Positions 7,990 to 17,239 of a stretch of 61,659 bases of DNA are shown one piece after another (within the stretch, counting starts at the first letter, position 1; every line of letters starts with the position of its first letter). The position numbers and the translations under genes were made by a program. The DNA is from Bisbaumannia pacifica. Its GTDB lineage: Bacteria > Pseudomonadota > Gammaproteobacteria > Pseudomonadales > Halomonadaceae. Below the pieces are notes generated by a model. That model was not told the origin of the DNA. It did no database searches and worked only from the letters and a program-made list of their open reading frames with translations. The DNA lies in the NCBI RefSeq assembly GCF_007989625.1, contig NZ_BJUK01000023.1, positions 1-61,659 on the forward strand. Reading direction: 5' to 3'.

Positions 7990-9539
7990 GGGGTATCCAG
8001 CTCCAGCCGTTGACACTTATGGGCCAGGGTGCGCTTGGGCAGCCCCAGGCTCTCGGCGGCCCGGGCGCGGTTGCCGTCGAAGCGGGCCAGCCGCTGGCGG
8101 ATCAGGGTGGCCTCGAAGTGACGCATCGCCTGACGCAGGTCGTCGATGGCATAGAGGTCGAGCTCGTTGGCCGCGGCACGGGAGGCCGGCGCCAGGGTGC
8201 CGGCGTCGACGCCAGGCAGCGCCGAGGGGCCGATGTCCGCCCCGGGACGGGTCATGGCACAGGCGTAGTCGATCAGGTTCTTGAGCTCGCGCACGTTGCC
8301 GGGGTAGTCCCGCTCACGCAGCAGGCGCAGGGCCGCGGAGGTGATGCCCATCTCCGGGCGCCCCTCACGGGCGCAGAAGTCGGCGATAAAGGCCTCCACC
8401 AGCAGGGGGATATCCTCGCGACGCGCCGCCAGCGGCGGCAGCGCCAGGGGGAACTGGCCGAGCCGGTAGTAGAGGTCGGCACGGAAACCGCGGTCGCGAA
8501 TGCGCTCGCGCAGCGGCTGGTGGGTGGCGGCGATCAGCCGCAGGTCGGCCTGGCGCTCCTCGTCGGCGCCCAGGGGGCGATAGCGGCCGCTCTCCAGGAC
8601 CCGCAGCAGCTTGGCCTGGAGCGGCAGCGGCATGTCGCCGATCTCGTCGAGGAAGAGGGTGCCGCCGTCGGCCTGGCCGATCAGTCCCTCCCGGGCCTGG
8701 TCGGCGCCGGAGAAGGCGCCCCTGGTGTGACCGAAGAGTTCCGCCTCGAGCAGCGATTCGGGGATGGCGGCGCAGTTGATGGCCAGGAAGGGGCCATCAC
8801 GACGAGCCGAGAGGCGGTGGATTGCCCGTGCCACCCGGTCTTTCCCGGTGCCGGTCTCGCCCTGCAGCAGCACCGCCAGGCTGGTCTCGGCGGCGCGCAC
8901 CACCTGGTCGCGCAGCGCCAGGCTGGCCGCGGAGGTCCCCAGCAGGTCCTCACCGAGGCGCTCGGCCAGGGCCCGGCGGCGGGCGCCGTCGCTGAGCTGG
9001 GTCAGGGAGTCACGCAGCCGCGCCTGGCGGTCGCGCTCGCCCTGGTGGCGGGCCAGGCGCGCCCAGAGCCGGCACAGCAGGGCCTCGAAGGCGGCGAAGC
9101 CGGGGTCGGCGAGCAGCGCCTCGAGGCGCTCGGGGGCATCCGCCAGGGCCAGGGCGCCCAGCCACTCGCGCCGGCCATCTGCGGCGCGCAGGGGACGCAC
9201 CTCCAGGTGCCACTCATGGGAGAGCCCGGCCACCTGGGCCTGGAAGTCCGGGTGGTCGAGGCGCGAGCGGGCCTCGCCCAGGGCCAGGCGCAGCGGCTCG
9301 CCGCGGCGGATGGCATGGGCATAGGGGTGACGGAAGTCGTCGCAGGCCAGGCGCCAGTCGCTGTCGTCGCCAGCCAGCCGGCGGCCGTTCTCCGCCAGGT
9401 AGAGGCAGTCGACCCAGGCCGTGGACTGGCAGTGGCCGAGCACCTCCCGGGCCCGCCGGCGCAGGGCCGGGGGGGCCTCGCTCTCCACCAGGGTTAGCGC
9501 CAGGGCCATGCCGCCCAAGTCTCGCTCCCGACACGCCAT
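7986..9539 (-). CDS. vasH: VasH-type sigma-54-dependent T6SS activator
   Basis: Bacterial enhancer-binding protein expected to activate RNA polymerase-sigma-54 at T6SS promoters, in V. cholerae mainly the hcp-vgrG operons. The 517 residues comprise an N-terminal regulatory part (1-205), an AAA+ domain with Walker A GETGTGK (227-233), Walker [12 protein letters not shown] (292-302), an arginine-rich sensor stretch, and a C-terminal Fis-type helix-turn-helix ([22 protein letters not shown]). The sigma-54 contact loop reads GAFSGA (274-279) instead of the usual GAFTGA. The start at 9539 has GGAGG upstream with a long spacer; the ATG at 9509 is an alternative. It follows clpV by three bases. Confidence 0.95.
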   Translation of the reverse strand: MACRERDLGGMALALTLVESEAPPALRRRAREVLGHCQSTAWVDCLYLAENGRRLAGDDSDWRLACDDFRHPYAHAIRRGEPLRLALGEARSRLDHPDFQAQVAGLSHEWHLEVRPLRAADGRREWLGALALADAPERLEALLADPGFAAFEALLCRLWARLARHQGERDRQARLRDSLTQLSDGARRRALAERLGEDLLGTSAASLALRDQVVRAAETSLAVLLQGETGTGKDRVARAIHRLSARRDGPFLAINCAAIPESLLEAELFGHTRGAFSGADQAREGLIGQADGGTLFLDEIGDMPLPLQAKLLRVLESGRYRPLGADEERQADLRLIAATHQPLRERIRDRGFRADLYYRLGQFPLALPPLAARREDIPLLVEAFIADFCAREGRPEMGITSAALRLLRERDYPGNVRELKNLIDYACAMTRPGADIGPSALPGVDAGTLAPASRAAANELDLYAIDDLRQAMRHFEATLIRQRLARFDGNRARAAESLGLPKRTLAHKCQRLELDTP

Positions 9540-9542
9540 GGC

Positions 9543-12152
9543 TCAGGCCACCTCCGCGGTGAAGTCGCCGGCGCCATCGACGCCCAGCACCACCCGGGAG
9601 ATCGGCTCCTGGCGGGCCAGGCGCTCGAGCAGGGCGCGGGAGAGCGGCGGCAGCAGCTCGCCGTCGATCACCGACTCCAGCATGCGCGCGCCGTTCTCGC
9701 TGCGGGTGGCCCGGGCACGGATCGCCATCGCCAGGGCCTCGTCCAGCACCACCTCGGCCTGGCGATGGCGGGCGGCGAGGCGCCCGGCCAGGCTCGCCAG
9801 CTTGGCGGCGACGATGGCATCCAGGGTGGCGTCGTCCAGGGGCCGGTAGGGCACCACCTCCATGCGCGCCAGCAAGGCCGGGCGGAAGAAGTCCGCGAGC
9901 ACCGGGTAGAGCGCCTCGTCCAGGGCCTCGGGGGCGTCGGCATGGGCGACGATGGCCTCATAGCCGAGGTTGGAGGTGAGGAAGAAGAGCACGTTCTTGC
10001 AGTCGATCAGGCGCCCCTCGCCGTCGGCCAGCTCGCCCTTGTCGAAGGCCTGGTAGAAGAGGTTGAGCACGTCGGGGTGGGCCTTCTCCACCTCGTCGAG
10101 CAGCACCACCGAGTAGGGGCGCTGGCGGATCGCCTCGGTGAGCAGGCCGCCCTCGCCGAAGCCCACGTAGCCGGGCGGCGAGCCGATCAGCCGCGAGACG
10201 GTGTGCTTCTCCTGGTACTCGGACATGTTGATGGTGGTGAGGAACTGGCGGCCGCCGTAGAGCTGCTCGGCGATCTGCACCACCGTCTCGGTCTTGCCGA
10301 CGCCGCTGGGGCCCACCAGCAGGAAGGCGCCCAGGGGGCGGCCGGGACGGCGCAGGTCGGCGCGGGCGGTGAGCAGGTGGCGATGGATGCGCTCGATGGC
10401 CGGCGCCTGGCCCTGCACCTCGCGGCCCAGGTGCTCGGGCAGCTCGGTGAGTCGGCTCAGGGCATCGCGGGTCATGCGCTCCACCGGAACGCCGGTCCAG
10501 TCGCCGATCACCTGGGCGATCTGGGCCTCCTCGACGCTGGCGTTGACCAGGGCGAACTCCCGCTGCAGGGCCTCCAGCTCGGCCTCGCGCTCGGCCAGCT
10601 CGGCGCGGTCCGCCGCGCGCTCTGCCTCCGGGGTGGCGTCCTCGAGCAGGCGGCGGTGCAGGGCGAGGATGGCGTCGACGCCCTGGCGCTGGGCTTCCCA
10701 GGCGGCCTCCAGGCCGGCCAGCTCGTCGTCGAGGCGGACCAGTCGGCTGGTCAGCTCGTCGACCAGGGCGGCGTCCGGGGTACGCCCCAGTTGCCGCTCG
10801 CGGTCGAGCTGGTCGCGCTCGCGCAGCGCCGCCAGGTGCTCGCTCTTGAGGTGGCTGAGGCGCCGCGGCGGGGTGTCCAGGGCCTGGGCCAGGCGGGTGC
10901 AGGCGGTGTCCAGGACATCGATGGCCTTGTCGGGCAGCTGGCGGCCGGCCAGGTAGCGGGCCGAGAGCTCGGCGGCGGCGCGCAGGCCGCTGTCGCCGAT
11001 CAGCACGCCATGGGCGGCCTCGTAGGTGTCGCGCAGGCCGCGCAGGATCACCAGCGCCTGGGCGGTGCTGGGCTCGGCCAGGCTGACCGGCTGGAAGCGC
11101 CGCGACAGGGCGGGGTCCTTCTCGAAGTACTTCTTGTATTCGCGCCAGGTGGTGGCGGCGATGGTGCGCAGCTCGCCCCGGGCCAGGGCCGGCTTGAGCA
11201 GGTTGGCGGCGTCGCTGCCGCCCTCGGCGTTGCCGGCACCGATCAGGGTGTGGGCCTCGTCGATAAACAGCAGGATGGGCCGCGGCGCGGCCTTGACCTC
11301 TTCGATCACCGCCTTGAGGCGCTTCTCGAACTCGCCCTTGACCGCGGCGCCGGCCTGCAGGGCGCCGATGTCCAGGGCTAGCAGCTCGACCCCGGCCAGG
11401 GCGCCGGGCACCCGGCCCTCGACGATGCGTGCGGCCAGCCCCTCGACCACGGCGCTCTTGCCGACCCCGGCGTCGCCGATGACGATGGGGTTGTTCTTGC
11501 GCCGGCGACCGAGGATATCGAGCATCTGGTCGATCTCCGGGTCGCGGCCCAACACCGGGTCGAGCTCGCCGCGCCGGGCCTGCTCGGTGAGCGAGCTGGC
11601 GAAGCGCGCCAGGGCCCCGTCGGCCTCGCCGCCCGGGGCCGCGTGGCGCGGGGTCGCCGCCACCTCGGGGCTCGGCGCCTCGGCGGAGTCGGCGGTGAGG
11701 CGGTCGAAGTCGCGACGCAGCGCCTCGCGGTTGATGTCGGCCAGCAGGGCGACGCCGCCGGGCCCCAGGTAACGGGGGGCGTCGTGCAGCAGGGCGGTGA
11801 AGATCATGCCGCTGCGCAGGGCGTCGTGGCGGAACTCGGTGGTGGCCAGCAGCCAGGCGTCCTGGAGCAGTTCCACCAGCAGCGGCGAGAAGCTCGGCGT
11901 GGTGACCCGCAGGTCCTGGGCCGGGCGGCCCTCCTCGGCGAGGCGGGCGCGCAGCCCGGCGGCGTCGATCCCCGCGGCCTCGAGCAGGCAGCGCAGGTCG
12001 CACAGCGGCTGGTCGATCAGCGCCTGCAGCAGGTGGCCGGCGGTGACCTCCGGGGCCTGCTGTTCGGCGCATAGCGCGGCGGCCTGTTCGAGGCCCTGGC
12101 GGGCGATGGCGTTGAGGCGGCCGATAAGGGCCGGAAGCTCTACCCTGAGCAT
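9543..12152 (-). CDS. clpV: ClpV (TssH) AAA+ sheath-recycling ATPase
   Basis: ClpV disassembles the contracted TssB/TssC sheath after firing. The 869 residues hold a Clp N domain (1-150), a first AAA+ module with Walker A GDAGVGKS (226-233) and downstream ILLFIDEAHTLIGAG, a coiled-coil M domain, and a second module with GPSGVGKTET and VVLLDEVEKAHPDVLNLFYQ. The frame is open upstream for another 100 codons, but that part is a shadow of tssL; MLRVELPALIGRLN at 12152, preceded by AGGAG, is the family start. It lies eight bases after tssL, in the same place as in V. cholerae. Confidence 0.97.
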   Translation of the reverse strand: MLRVELPALIGRLNAIARQGLEQAAALCAEQQAPEVTAGHLLQALIDQPLCDLRCLLEAAGIDAAGLRARLAEEGRPAQDLRVTTPSFSPLLVELLQDAWLLATTEFRHDALRSGMIFTALLHDAPRYLGPGGVALLADINREALRRDFDRLTADSAEAPSPEVAATPRHAAPGGEADGALARFASSLTEQARRGELDPVLGRDPEIDQMLDILGRRRKNNPIVIGDAGVGKSAVVEGLAARIVEGRVPGALAGVELLALDIGALQAGAAVKGEFEKRLKAVIEEVKAAPRPILLFIDEAHTLIGAGNAEGGSDAANLLKPALARGELRTIAATTWREYKKYFEKDPALSRRFQPVSLAEPSTAQALVILRGLRDTYEAAHGVLIGDSGLRAAAELSARYLAGRQLPDKAIDVLDTACTRLAQALDTPPRRLSHLKSEHLAALRERDQLDRERQLGRTPDAALVDELTSRLVRLDDELAGLEAAWEAQRQGVDAILALHRRLLEDATPEAERAADRAELAEREAELEALQREFALVNASVEEAQIAQVIGDWTGVPVERMTRDALSRLTELPEHLGREVQGQAPAIERIHRHLLTARADLRRPGRPLGAFLLVGPSGVGKTETVVQIAEQLYGGRQFLTTINMSEYQEKHTVSRLIGSPPGYVGFGEGGLLTEAIRQRPYSVVLLDEVEKAHPDVLNLFYQAFDKGELADGEGRLIDCKNVLFFLTSNLGYEAIVAHADAPEALDEALYPVLADFFRPALLARMEVVPYRPLDDATLDAIVAAKLASLAGRLAARHRQAEVVLDEALAMAIRARATRSENGARMLESVIDGELLPPLSRALLERLARQEPISRVVLGVDGAGDFTAEVA

Positions 12153-12160
12153 GCTATCTC

Positions 12161-13000
12161 CTATCGAAAGATCTGATCGAGCAGGCCGGTGACCTGGAGG
12201 GCCTGCTGGTCCAGCGACCAGGCCAGGCCCGCATAGGTCGCCACCATGGCGCCGGCGAAGAGGGTGAAGAGGGCCCACACCGGCAGGCCCTGGCCGTGGC
12301 GGCGGCCACCGCCCATGACGTTGTCGAGGGGGCGGGTCAGCTCGTCCTCGGGGGGCGTCTCCAGGGAGGCCAGCAGGTCGCCGAGGGCGCGTACCACCTG
12401 CTCGTATTCGTCGCGGGCCTGGGGAATGACGTGGTAGCGTCCCTCGAAGCCGAGGCACAGGCAGAGGTAGATAAAGGCCAGGATGTCCCGGTAGCGGCGC
12501 GGCTCCTGCTGCAGGCGGGCGAGGATCGAAAAGACCTTCTCGCCGCCCCAGGTCTCGTTGTGGAAGCGGGTCAGCAGGGAGTGCTCGGCCCAGACGCTCT
12601 GGCGCCCCCAGGGGGTGCCCATCACCGCCTCGTCGATAAAGGAGCAGAGCACGTAGCGGTAGGCCAGCAGGGTGGGGCGGTCGTAGCCCTGCTCGGTGAG
12701 TTCGATCTCGATGGCGGCGATCTCGTCCACCACCTGGCGGTAGAGGCGCTCGATATCGTCCAGGGCCTCCAACTGGCGGACCCGCAGTACCATGCCCAAC
12801 AGGCCGCTGGCGGCATCCACCAGGGGGTTGAGGTTGTAGCCGCGCAGCCGGAACCAGAACGCCTCGTCGGCGTCCAGGTGCTCGGCGTGGCTATGGATCA
12901 GGTGCTCGAGGCCGCGGTCGTCGATGCGATCCTCGTGGCGGCCGACCTCGGAAAATTCCGCGTCCTCGATGCCGTCGCGACGGCGCACTAGCTCGTTCAT
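12161..13000 (-). CDS. tssL: TssL (DotU/IcmH) membrane-complex protein
   Basis: TssL is the inner-membrane partner of TssM and links the membrane complex to the baseplate through TssK. The 279 residues form the cytoplasmic helical domain (family blocks NPLVDAASGLLGMVLRV, YVLCSFIDEAVMGTPWG, FHNETWGGEKVFSIL and FIYLCLCLGFEGRYHV) followed by one C-terminal membrane helix (about 247-268, WALFTLFAGAMVATYAGLAW). There is no peptidoglycan-binding OmpA domain, so anchoring to the wall must come from another protein. It begins three bases after tssK. Confidence 0.96.
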   Translation of the reverse strand: MNELVRRRDGIEDAEFSEVGRHEDRIDDRGLEHLIHSHAEHLDADEAFWFRLRGYNLNPLVDAASGLLGMVLRVRQLEALDDIERLYRQVVDEIAAIEIELTEQGYDRPTLLAYRYVLCSFIDEAVMGTPWGRQSVWAEHSLLTRFHNETWGGEKVFSILARLQQEPRRYRDILAFIYLCLCLGFEGRYHVIPQARDEYEQVVRALGDLLASLETPPEDELTRPLDNVMGGGRRHGQGLPVWALFTLFAGAMVATYAGLAWSLDQQALQVTGLLDQIFR

Positions 13001-13003
13001 GGC

Positions 13004-14338
13004 TTAGCTCCTGATCGCCCAGAATTGCAGTTCCAGCCCCGGGAAGTCGCCGGCCACATGGAAGGCGAAGCCGCTGGCGCCCTCCAGCATGCTCCAGGCC
13101 TGGCCGCTGCGGTCGAGGCGGAAGTAGCTGTAGCCGGCGTGGTAGGGCAGCTCGCGGGGGGCCACCGGCAGCGGTTCCAGGGGAATCCCCGGTAGCTGCA
13201 GGCTGATGAGGTCGCGGATGCGCTCGACGCTGGCCACCTTGGTCTGCTGCAGGAACAGCTTGCGCAGCCGCTCGTGGGGCATATCGGCGCGCACCGCGAG
13301 GATGAAATCGGCGTTCTCGATCAGCCCGGGGTCGGCCAACGGGGCCACCAACAGGCCATAGCGGCGGGCCTGCAGCTGGATGGCCATGGCGCGCGGCTCC
13401 AGCACCGTGGAGAGAGACTGGCGCAGGCTCTGCATCAACGGCCGGAAGGCGCGCTCCGGATGGTCATGGTCGTAGGCCGGGAACTCCGGCGGCAGCCGCG
13501 ACTCGTCGGTGAAGGTGACCAGCTCGCTGGCGGTCTCCAGCATCTCGGCGTAGAGGCGCTCCGGGTGCAGCCGGCCGAGGCGCGCCAGGTGGGCGAAGCG
13601 CGGCTGGGCACGGTTGAGCTGCTGGAGCAGCATGAAGTCGGCCACGTCCGCCACGCCGCTCTGCTGGGGCGAGGCCAGGCGCTGGGCGATATTGCGGGCA
13701 CGCTCGCGCATCAGCCCGGCCATCTCGCCGAGGAAGCGCCCCAGCCGGGGGGCCGCCTGGACATTGAGCAGGGTCGGCAGGAACTGCTCGTCCAGCACCA
13801 GGCTGCCGTCGGGACGACGCTCGTGGATGCGCGCCACCGCCAGGCAGGCGTAGGCGCTGCGATCCTCGTTCTCCAGCAGCAGTCGGGGCGCCACCCGGGC
13901 CAGTTCCAGGTCGGTGGTATCGCCCTCCCGAGAGTGCAGGTCACGCACCCCGCGGGGTTCCAGGCGAAAGCGCGCCGGCAGGTCGTCGCCGGGCCAGCGC
14001 ACCTCGGCCACCGCATCGGTGGCCAGCGGCAGGCCCAGGTAGACCACCTGGTTGGCAATGGCGGCATCGTCGATCTCCAGGGGGGGAGGCTCGATATCGT
14101 CGTCGGGCAGGCGGAAGGCGGTGCCGTCCGGCATCACCCCGCTGGCGCGACTCAGGGCGATGCGCCCGAAGCTCAGGTATTCGACGTTGAGTTCCAGGGA
14201 GAGGAAACCGTAGGGGTGCTGGCCGATGCCCTCCAGGCGGGCATCGATCAACCCCTCCAGGCTACGCTGCTGCTGCTGGAAGTGCTGGGGCTTGATAAAC
14301 AGCCCCTCGCTCCATACCACGCGGTTGCGACTGGCCAT
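13004..14338 (-). CDS. tssK: TssK baseplate adaptor
   Basis: TssK forms trimers that connect the TssEFG baseplate wedges to the TssL/TssM membrane complex. The 444-residue product has the family opening NRVVWSEGLFIKPQHFQQQQRSLE and the length expected for full TssK. The ATG at 14338 is preceded by GGAAGG and shares its A with the tssJ stop codon (TGATG), which argues against the longer upstream frame, since that part only shadows tssJ. Confidence 0.97.
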   Translation of the reverse strand: MASRNRVVWSEGLFIKPQHFQQQQRSLEGLIDARLEGIGQHPYGFLSLELNVEYLSFGRIALSRASGVMPDGTAFRLPDDDIEPPPLEIDDAAIANQVVYLGLPLATDAVAEVRWPGDDLPARFRLEPRGVRDLHSREGDTTDLELARVAPRLLLENEDRSAYACLAVARIHERRPDGSLVLDEQFLPTLLNVQAAPRLGRFLGEMAGLMRERARNIAQRLASPQQSGVADVADFMLLQQLNRAQPRFAHLARLGRLHPERLYAEMLETASELVTFTDESRLPPEFPAYDHDHPERAFRPLMQSLRQSLSTVLEPRAMAIQLQARRYGLLVAPLADPGLIENADFILAVRADMPHERLRKLFLQQTKVASVERIRDLISLQLPGIPLEPLPVAPRELPYHAGYSYFRLDRSGQAWSMLEGASGFAFHVAGDFPGLELQFWAIRS

Positions 14339-14874
14339 CAGCCTTCCTTCCTCAGTTCGACTTCGTGGGCGCGCAGGTGGACCAGCAGGTGGTGGTGTTC
14401 GCCGCGGGAGCGCACCCGCACCACCTTCTTCCATTCCGCCTCCTCGGCATCGCCATAGAAGGCGATGATGCCCAGGTAGCGGGTCTCGGGATCCACCTCG
14501 AAGGGCTCGTAGAACTTCCACTGGCCGGGCAGCAGGGTGAAGTCGTCATGGCTCAGGTAGTTGGTGCCCAGGGCGCCCTCGAGATCGTCGCGCAGCTGGT
14601 CGAGGTCCGCGGCCATCAGCATGGAGTCGTCCTTGAGCTGCAGGACCTGGAAGCGCAGCGGCGCGCCCTCGCCCTCGCGGTTGGGGTTGACGTCGGGCTC
14701 GGCAACCATCGCCAGGTCGATGCGGGTCGGGCGATCCTCCGGATAGCCCACCGGGATCGAGGGATCACGCATCACCTGCCAGGTCTTGCCGGCGGCTTCC
14801 CGGGTCGAGGCGCAGCCACCCAGCAGGCCGGCGATCAGCAGCAGGGCGAGAGCGGAGACGAGCAGTCGCTTCAT
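14338..14874 (-). CDS. tssJ: TssJ (VasD/SciN) outer-membrane lipoprotein
   Basis: TssJ is the lipoprotein that anchors TssM to the outer membrane. The signal peptide ends in the lipobox LLGGC (acylated Cys21); Ala at +2 is compatible with outer-membrane sorting. The mature part has the transthyretin-like TssJ pattern, including PTRIDLAMVAEPDVNPN and PLRFQVLQLKDDSMLMAADLDQL. Total length 178 residues. It overlaps the fha stop by ATGA at 14874-14871. Confidence 0.94.
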   Translation of the reverse strand: MKRLLVSALALLLIAGLLGGCASTREAAGKTWQVMRDPSIPVGYPEDRPTRIDLAMVAEPDVNPNREGEGAPLRFQVLQLKDDSMLMAADLDQLRDDLEGALGTNYLSHDDFTLLPGQWKFYEPFEVDPETRYLGIIAFYGDAEEAEWKKVVRVRSRGEHHHLLVHLRAHEVELRKEG

Positions 14875-16223
14875 GCGTCCTCCCGCTGCTGGCGGCGCAC
14901 CGAGTGATCGTAGGCCTGCTCGAAGACCTCCCAGAACAGCTTCTGGAAGCCCCGCTGGCGCCCGGAGTTGAGCTCCCGGTAGTAGTGGCGATACATCTCC
15001 CAGGCCCAGCCGCCCTCGTCCTCGAGGCGGTTACCGGCGCCGCGATAGGCATGGAAGCGGCGCAGCAGCGCCTCGGGGGCGAAGGCATCGAGGATGGCGC
15101 CGAGGGCCTGCTCGATGGCCTCCTCCACGGCCTGCTGGTGCTGTCCCTGGTGGGCCAGGCACTCGGCCACGGCGGCAGGCGGGGAAAGATGTACCGGGCT
15201 GCGGTCGGCGGCGAACAGGGTAGTGAGGGTCTCCGGGTAGGCCTGGCCCAGGCGCAGGGGGTTGTCCTCGATGGGTTGCAGGCGGCGGTCGCGCAGCGGG
15301 TAGCGGCTGTCGTCCTGGACGCGCTGCAGGGCCATCAGCCCCTCGAGGGCGGCGCGCAGGGTCTGGCCGGCCTCGGCGAGGAAGGCCTGCTGCTCCTCGC
15401 TGTCGCGCAGCGGCAGTTGCGCGCCCAGGCCGCGCAGCAGGGGGTCGGCGCCCACATGGCCGGTGGCGGCGGCCTGGGGCTTGTGCCAGCGATCCTCAAG
15501 CTGCTCGCCCACCGAGCGCTCCAGGTCATTCAGTAGCCGTTCATCCATGATCAGGTCCTCGTTGGTGCGAATCGTCGGCATGTCCACGGCCGTGGCGTGC
15601 CGTGGTGGGGGGCTGTAACCGCGACTCCCGGGCGTGGCCAGGAGGTCGTCGTCGGTGGTCAGGGCCTCGGGCTCGGTCAGCGCCAGCATGGGGTCCTGCT
15701 GGCCGGCGCCGGGGCTGACGCCGCCCAGGGCCGCCAGGGGATCCTCCTGATCGGGGCCTCGGCTCGCCTGGGCGCCCAGCGGGGAGAGGGTCGCCGGCAG
15801 GCCATCGCCCTCCAGCGCCTCGGGCTCCTCGTCGATCAGTTGGCTCAGCGGCTGGCTGCCCGGGGTGCCCTGCTGGCGGTCACCCAGGTGCACCCGCAGG
15901 CAGTAGTCACCCAGGCGCAGTGCGTCGCCGTCGCGCAGGGCGGCGCGTCGGCCGCGCCCCAGGGGCAGGGTGGCCTGGTTGACGAAGGTGTGGCCGCAGC
16001 TATCGATCAGGCAGAAGCGCCCATCGATGCGGCGAATTTCGGCGTGATTGGAGCGAATGCGCCCGGCATGATCCTGCAGCAGCCAGTCGTCGCCGCCGCC
16101 GCTGCCTATGGTGCCACCGGCCGCGGCGAACACATGGCTGCTGGTGGAACGCCCCTCAAGGCGTTCGCTGTTGGTGACAACCAGGGTGATGGCATCGTGA
16201 TGGGGGGAGGCGTGCATGGGCAT
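14871..16223 (-). CDS. tagH: TagH/Fha FHA-domain protein (VasC)
   Basis: FHA-domain scaffold that in other T6SSs acts in assembly or in threonine-phosphorylation control. The 450-residue protein has an N-terminal FHA fold (about 12-105): GGTIGSGGGDDWLLQDHAG, then SNHAEIRRIDGRFCLID and GDALRLGDYCLRV. A low-complexity acidic linker follows, then the C-terminal TagH domain (PLLRGLGAQLP through GFQKLFWEVFEQAYDHSVRR). No ppkA kinase or pppA phosphatase gene is in this cluster, so any phosphorylation input would have to come from elsewhere. The ATG is joined to the tssG stop as TAATG at 16223. Confidence 0.92.
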   Translation of the reverse strand: MPMHASPHHDAITLVVTNSERLEGRSTSSHVFAAAGGTIGSGGGDDWLLQDHAGRIRSNHAEIRRIDGRFCLIDSCGHTFVNQATLPLGRGRRAALRDGDALRLGDYCLRVHLGDRQQGTPGSQPLSQLIDEEPEALEGDGLPATLSPLGAQASRGPDQEDPLAALGGVSPGAGQQDPMLALTEPEALTTDDDLLATPGSRGYSPPPRHATAVDMPTIRTNEDLIMDERLLNDLERSVGEQLEDRWHKPQAAATGHVGADPLLRGLGAQLPLRDSEEQQAFLAEAGQTLRAALEGLMALQRVQDDSRYPLRDRRLQPIEDNPLRLGQAYPETLTTLFAADRSPVHLSPPAAVAECLAHQGQHQQAVEEAIEQALGAILDAFAPEALLRRFHAYRGAGNRLEDEGGWAWEMYRHYYRELNSGRQRGFQKLFWEVFEQAYDHSVRRQQREDA

Positions 16224-17239
16224 TACCCTGTCATCTGAATGCGGACCCGGCGGCGCCGGCCGGCGCCCCGGGCATCGGGGTTGACGAAGGTGGTCCAGCC
16301 GAGCTGGCAGCTGCCGGCCTCGCCGAGGCGCATGGGCAGCACGGCGCTCTCCAGCAGTTCGAGCTCCAGGTCGTAGGCCAGGGGCTCGCGCAGCACGAAG
16401 GCCATCAGGGTCTTGAGGGCGGCATGCTCGCGGCCATCGGGCAGGAAATCGCGGAAGCGCGCCAGGCTGAGGCCGCGCAGGCAGAGGACGAACTTGCCCC
16501 CCACGTCGGCGACCCGCTCGCCGGCGATCAGGTCCTGGCCCAGGGACATGTTGCCGAGCCCGGTGCGGCTGCGCTGGTCCTCGGGGATCGCCACCCAGCG
16601 GTGCACCCATTGCTCGATATGCACCTCGTCCAGGTCGAAGCAATGGGAGACGATGCCGCCGACCACCTCCGGCGAGCGAGAGCGCCCGGCCAGCAGGCCG
16701 GCATAGGCCAGCATCTTGCTCCAGTTGATGGGTGTCTCGCCGCGCAAGTCATCGTCGGCCAGGCCCACTAGGGCGAAGATCGCCGCCGAGAAGCCATCCC
16801 TGGCGTTGTCCTGGTAGCGGGCGTAGTGGCGATACTTGCGCCAGGCCCGGTGCATCAGGGTCAGCAGGCGGTGGTTGAAGAAGTCGAGGAAGTCGCCGGC
16901 GGTGCCTTCGCGGTGGGCGCGGCCGTGGGCCAGGGCCTCCAGGTAGTAGCCGGGCAGCGGCGACTGGGCGCCCTGCAGGCCGAAGAAACTGACCTCCAAG
17001 GCGTAGCCGTCGCGCGGCCGCGGCGCCAGCTCGATCACGTCGCTGCCGGGAAAGCCCAGGGAAGCCGAGGCGTGGAAGCGCACCCGCTCATGCCCCGGGA
17101 CCTCCTGGCGCGCCTCGAGGTCATCCCCGTGGTAGCGATGCAGGAGTTCGACGAGCTGGAAGAAGTCGTAGCGCCGGGCCCCGTCGAGCAGGGGCCGGAG
17201 CGCTACATCAGGGGCTGCTGGCCCGGCCGCAAGGTCCAT
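16223..17239 (-). CDS. tssG: TssG (VasB) baseplate protein
   Basis: TssG is part of the baseplate wedge together with TssE and TssF. The 338 residues contain the family signature near the start (GARRYDFFQLVELLHRYHGDD) and the downstream RFHASASLGFPGSDV and SFFGLQGAQSPLPGYYLE. The gene overlaps the 3' end of tssF by 37 bases, an arrangement that usually couples translation of the two wedge partners. Confidence 0.96.
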   Translation of the reverse strand: MDLAAGPAAPDVALRPLLDGARRYDFFQLVELLHRYHGDDLEARQEVPGHERVRFHASASLGFPGSDVIELAPRPRDGYALEVSFFGLQGAQSPLPGYYLEALAHGRAHREGTAGDFLDFFNHRLLTLMHRAWRKYRHYARYQDNARDGFSAAIFALVGLADDDLRGETPINWSKMLAYAGLLAGRSRSPEVVGGIVSHCFDLDEVHIEQWVHRWVAIPEDQRSRTGLGNMSLGQDLIAGERVADVGGKFVLCLRGLSLARFRDFLPDGREHAALKTLMAFVLREPLAYDLELELLESAVLPMRLGEAGSCQLGWTTFVNPDARGAGRRRRVRIQMTG

